A stretch of 59,420 nt of DNA from Campylobacter jejuni (GTDB lineage: Bacteria > Campylobacterota > Campylobacteria > Campylobacterales > Campylobacteraceae). The stretch lies in NCBI GenBank assembly GCA_014305285.1, contig JACRSG010000005.1, positions 1 to 59,420 of the forward strand. The letters are read 5' to 3'. Shown piece after piece: positions 58,468 through 59,420 of the stretch (positions within the stretch are counted from its first letter, which is position 1; each line of letters opens with the position of its first letter). Under the pieces are notes generated by a model. The model searched no databases. It worked only from the letters and a program-made list of their open reading frames with translations, and was not told where the DNA came from. Both the position numbers and the translations under genes were made by a program.

Positions 58468-58878
58468 ATGGAATTACTACAAATGCTTAAAAAACACGAG
58501 TTAAAAGCTACTCCGCAAAGATTATGTGTTTTAAAAATTTTAAAAAGACATGAGCATCCTAATATTGATGAATTATATACAGAAATTAAAAAAGAATACC
58601 CTTCAATCTCTTTAGCGACGGTTTATAAAAATCTTAATACTTTACAAGAACAAGGTTTAGTTGTTGAAATCAATGTTTTAAATCAAAAAACTTGTTATGA
58701 TATTTATGAAGAAGAACATATTCATGTAGTTTGTGCTAAATGTGGTGGTATAGAGGATTTAAGTTTTAAAGATGCCAAGCTTTATGAATATCAAGAGTAT
58801 TTAGAAAAAAAGATAGGCAATCTCGTTAACCATTTGTCTGTTTGTGCTTATGTTGATAGTTGCAAAAAGTGTCATTAA
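58468..58878 (+). CDS. perR: Peroxide-responsive regulator PerR (Fur family)
   Basis: A 136-aa Fur-family repressor. The winged helix has LKATPQRLCVLKILKRHEHPNIDELYTEIKKEYP (part) and SLATVYKNLNTLQEQGLVVEI. The metal site has EEEHIHVVCAKCGGIEDL, and two C-x-x-C pairs (CAKC; CKKC) form the structural zinc site. C. jejuni PerR controls katA and ahpC and represses itself. Upstream bases 58383-58467 are AT-rich with candidate -10 boxes but I cannot fix a PerR box. A strong hairpin follows the gene. Confidence 0.93.
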   Translation: MELLQMLKKHELKATPQRLCVLKILKRHEHPNIDELYTEIKKEYPSISLATVYKNLNTLQEQGLVVEINVLNQKTCYDIYEEEHIHVVCAKCGGIEDLSFKDAKLYEYQEYLEKKIGNLVNHLSVCAYVDSCKKCH

Positions 58879-58890
58879 GCAAAATAAGGC

Positions 58891-58923
58891 TAAAATAACC
58901 CATATATTTTAAGGGTTATTTTA
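58891..58923 (+). terminator. perR 3' hairpin that also covers the next gene's ribosome site
   Basis: TAAAATAACCC (58891-58901) pairs perfectly with GGGTTATTTTA (58913-58923) around an 11-base loop. The 3' arm ends at the base before the ATG of the next gene. The only ribosome-site candidate for that gene, AAGGG at 58911-58915, has its GGG buried in the stem. It can act as a terminator for perR and as a block to translation of the next gene. Confidence 0.65.
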
Positions 58924-59420
58924 ATGGTTTATGAAATTCAAAAAAACTTTTTACTTTCTGATTGCACTCTTTTAGAGAATTTAAAAAAAGATAATATACC
59001 TTTTCAAAATTCTAAATTTGAAACTTTTTATACTCAAATAACTTCAAATCATAGTGTTAAATTTCAAAGTTTTTGCAATGAATTTTATAAAATTACAAAA
59101 TTTAATAATTTAATTTTAGAACAGAATCAAGAAGAGAAAATTTCTAAAAAAAAATTTCAAAAAGCTCAAAAAAAGATTATAGGAAAGAGCATTAAAAAAG
59201 AACGCTTTGAATTTAAATTTTGTTCTTTAAAAAGTTATATTGATATTTATGAAGAGCCTAAAATTTGTATTTTAAAAATATTTTTTCCAACATTGGATAG
59301 TGCTAAAGATTTTAAAATTCCTAAAGATTTTAAAATTCAAAAAGAATTGCATCATGATTTAAATTCTAAATATATTGTTTTATATGGTTTTGAATATCAA
59401 AATTTTGATATAGAGAAATG
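58924..59420 (+). CDS. CYTH-like protein with altered catalytic residues (partial)
   Basis: The frame is open from ATG 58924 to the end of the window (165 complete codons). The chain recalls the CYTH (CyaB/thiamine triphosphatase) fold: MVYEIQKNFLL for E-I-E-R-K-F-L-V, FYKITK for the y-K-T-I-K strand, IGKSIKKERFEFKF, then YIDIYEEPKICILKIFFPTLDSAKDFKIP for D-x-y-x-x-x-L-x-I-x-E-x-E-F-x-x-x-E-E-A-x-x-F. Several expected Glu and Arg residues are Lys, Gln or Phe, so activity may be lost or changed. It is probably the Cj0323 equivalent. The assignment is by eye only. Confidence 0.5.
   Translation, partial: MVYEIQKNFLLSDCTLLENLKKDNIPFQNSKFETFYTQITSNHSVKFQSFCNEFYKITKFNNLILEQNQEEKISKKKFQKAQKKIIGKSIKKERFEFKFCSLKSYIDIYEEPKICILKIFFPTLDSAKDFKIPKDFKIQKELHHDLNSKYIVLYGFEYQNFDIEK
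59303..59338 (+). repeat. Exact 18-bp tandem duplication inside the CYTH-like gene
   Basis: CTAAAGATTTTAAAATTC occurs twice back to back (59303-59320 and 59321-59338). The repeat is in frame and encodes KDFKIP followed by KDFKIQ. It could gain or lose a unit by slippage without shifting the frame. Confidence 0.8.

Noticed and set aside
1-59420. Long poly-G or poly-C contingency tracts, CRISPR arrays, tRNA/rRNA genes and insertion sequences.
   Set aside because: I looked for them and saw none; G or C runs do not appear to go beyond about five or six bases.

Overview
The window is AT-rich chromosomal DNA of a Campylobacter close to C. jejuni/C. coli. Gene order matches, from memory, the C. jejuni stretch from about Cj0266c to Cj0323: DUF2393 pair, SPFH, ilvE, bcp, queH, fabZ-lpxA-clpX-mreB-mreC, carB, tal, serB, cheW-cheA-cheV, greA, lpxB, glpT, surE, modCBA, bio genes, rplY-pth, lysA, pheA, hisC, fliFGH, dxs, perR. 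A 2-methylcitrate (propionate) operon, as I recall more typical of C. coli than C. jejuni, favours C. coli or an introgressed strain.

Three accessory cassettes sit in this backbone, each stitched to core genes with almost no spacer. (1) 9639-16188: a regulator and prpE-prpB-prpC-prpD, between mreC and carB. The regulator gene and mreC overlap by 6 nt at their 3' ends, and the 248-bp divergent spacer carries helically phased TACAAA repeats. (2) 19572-20935: a type II restriction-modification pair (DpnA-like methylase plus a small PD-(D/E)XK nuclease), joined by 4-nt and 1-nt overlaps between carB and a short YrdC-like gene. (3) 29100-35364: a four-gene minus-strand operon of type III Res, type III Mod, an OLD/AAA15-like ATPase and a small TOPRIM (DUF3226-like) protein, ending in a 4-nt overlap with lpxB. 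The ATPase/TOPRIM pair resembles the PARIS (AriA/AriB) and OLD-type defence logic but looks like a distinct, shorter variant. It is the best candidate for an undescribed system here.

Several genes are decaying. glpT has one in-frame TGA. An acetyltransferase remnant and a secreted-protein remnant occupy the place where C. jejuni has Cj0295-panDCB-bla. A small XRE regulator is split by a -1 frameshift at a classic A AAA AAG heptamer. An SMR transporter has lost frame near its C-terminus. A metallophosphoesterase lacks any canonical start codon upstream of its essential DxH motif.

Functionally, the core covers envelope synthesis (fabZ, lpxA, lpxB, LpxH-like, mreBC, LptG-like, dxs), chemotaxis and flagellar basal body (cheVAW, fliFGH), molybdate uptake (modABC plus a TOBE protein), biotin synthesis (bioC, bioG, bioF, bioA, bioD) and amino-acid synthesis (ilvE, serB, lysA, pheA, hisC, carB). 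No tRNA, rRNA, CRISPR array, insertion sequence or long poly-G contingency tract was seen.
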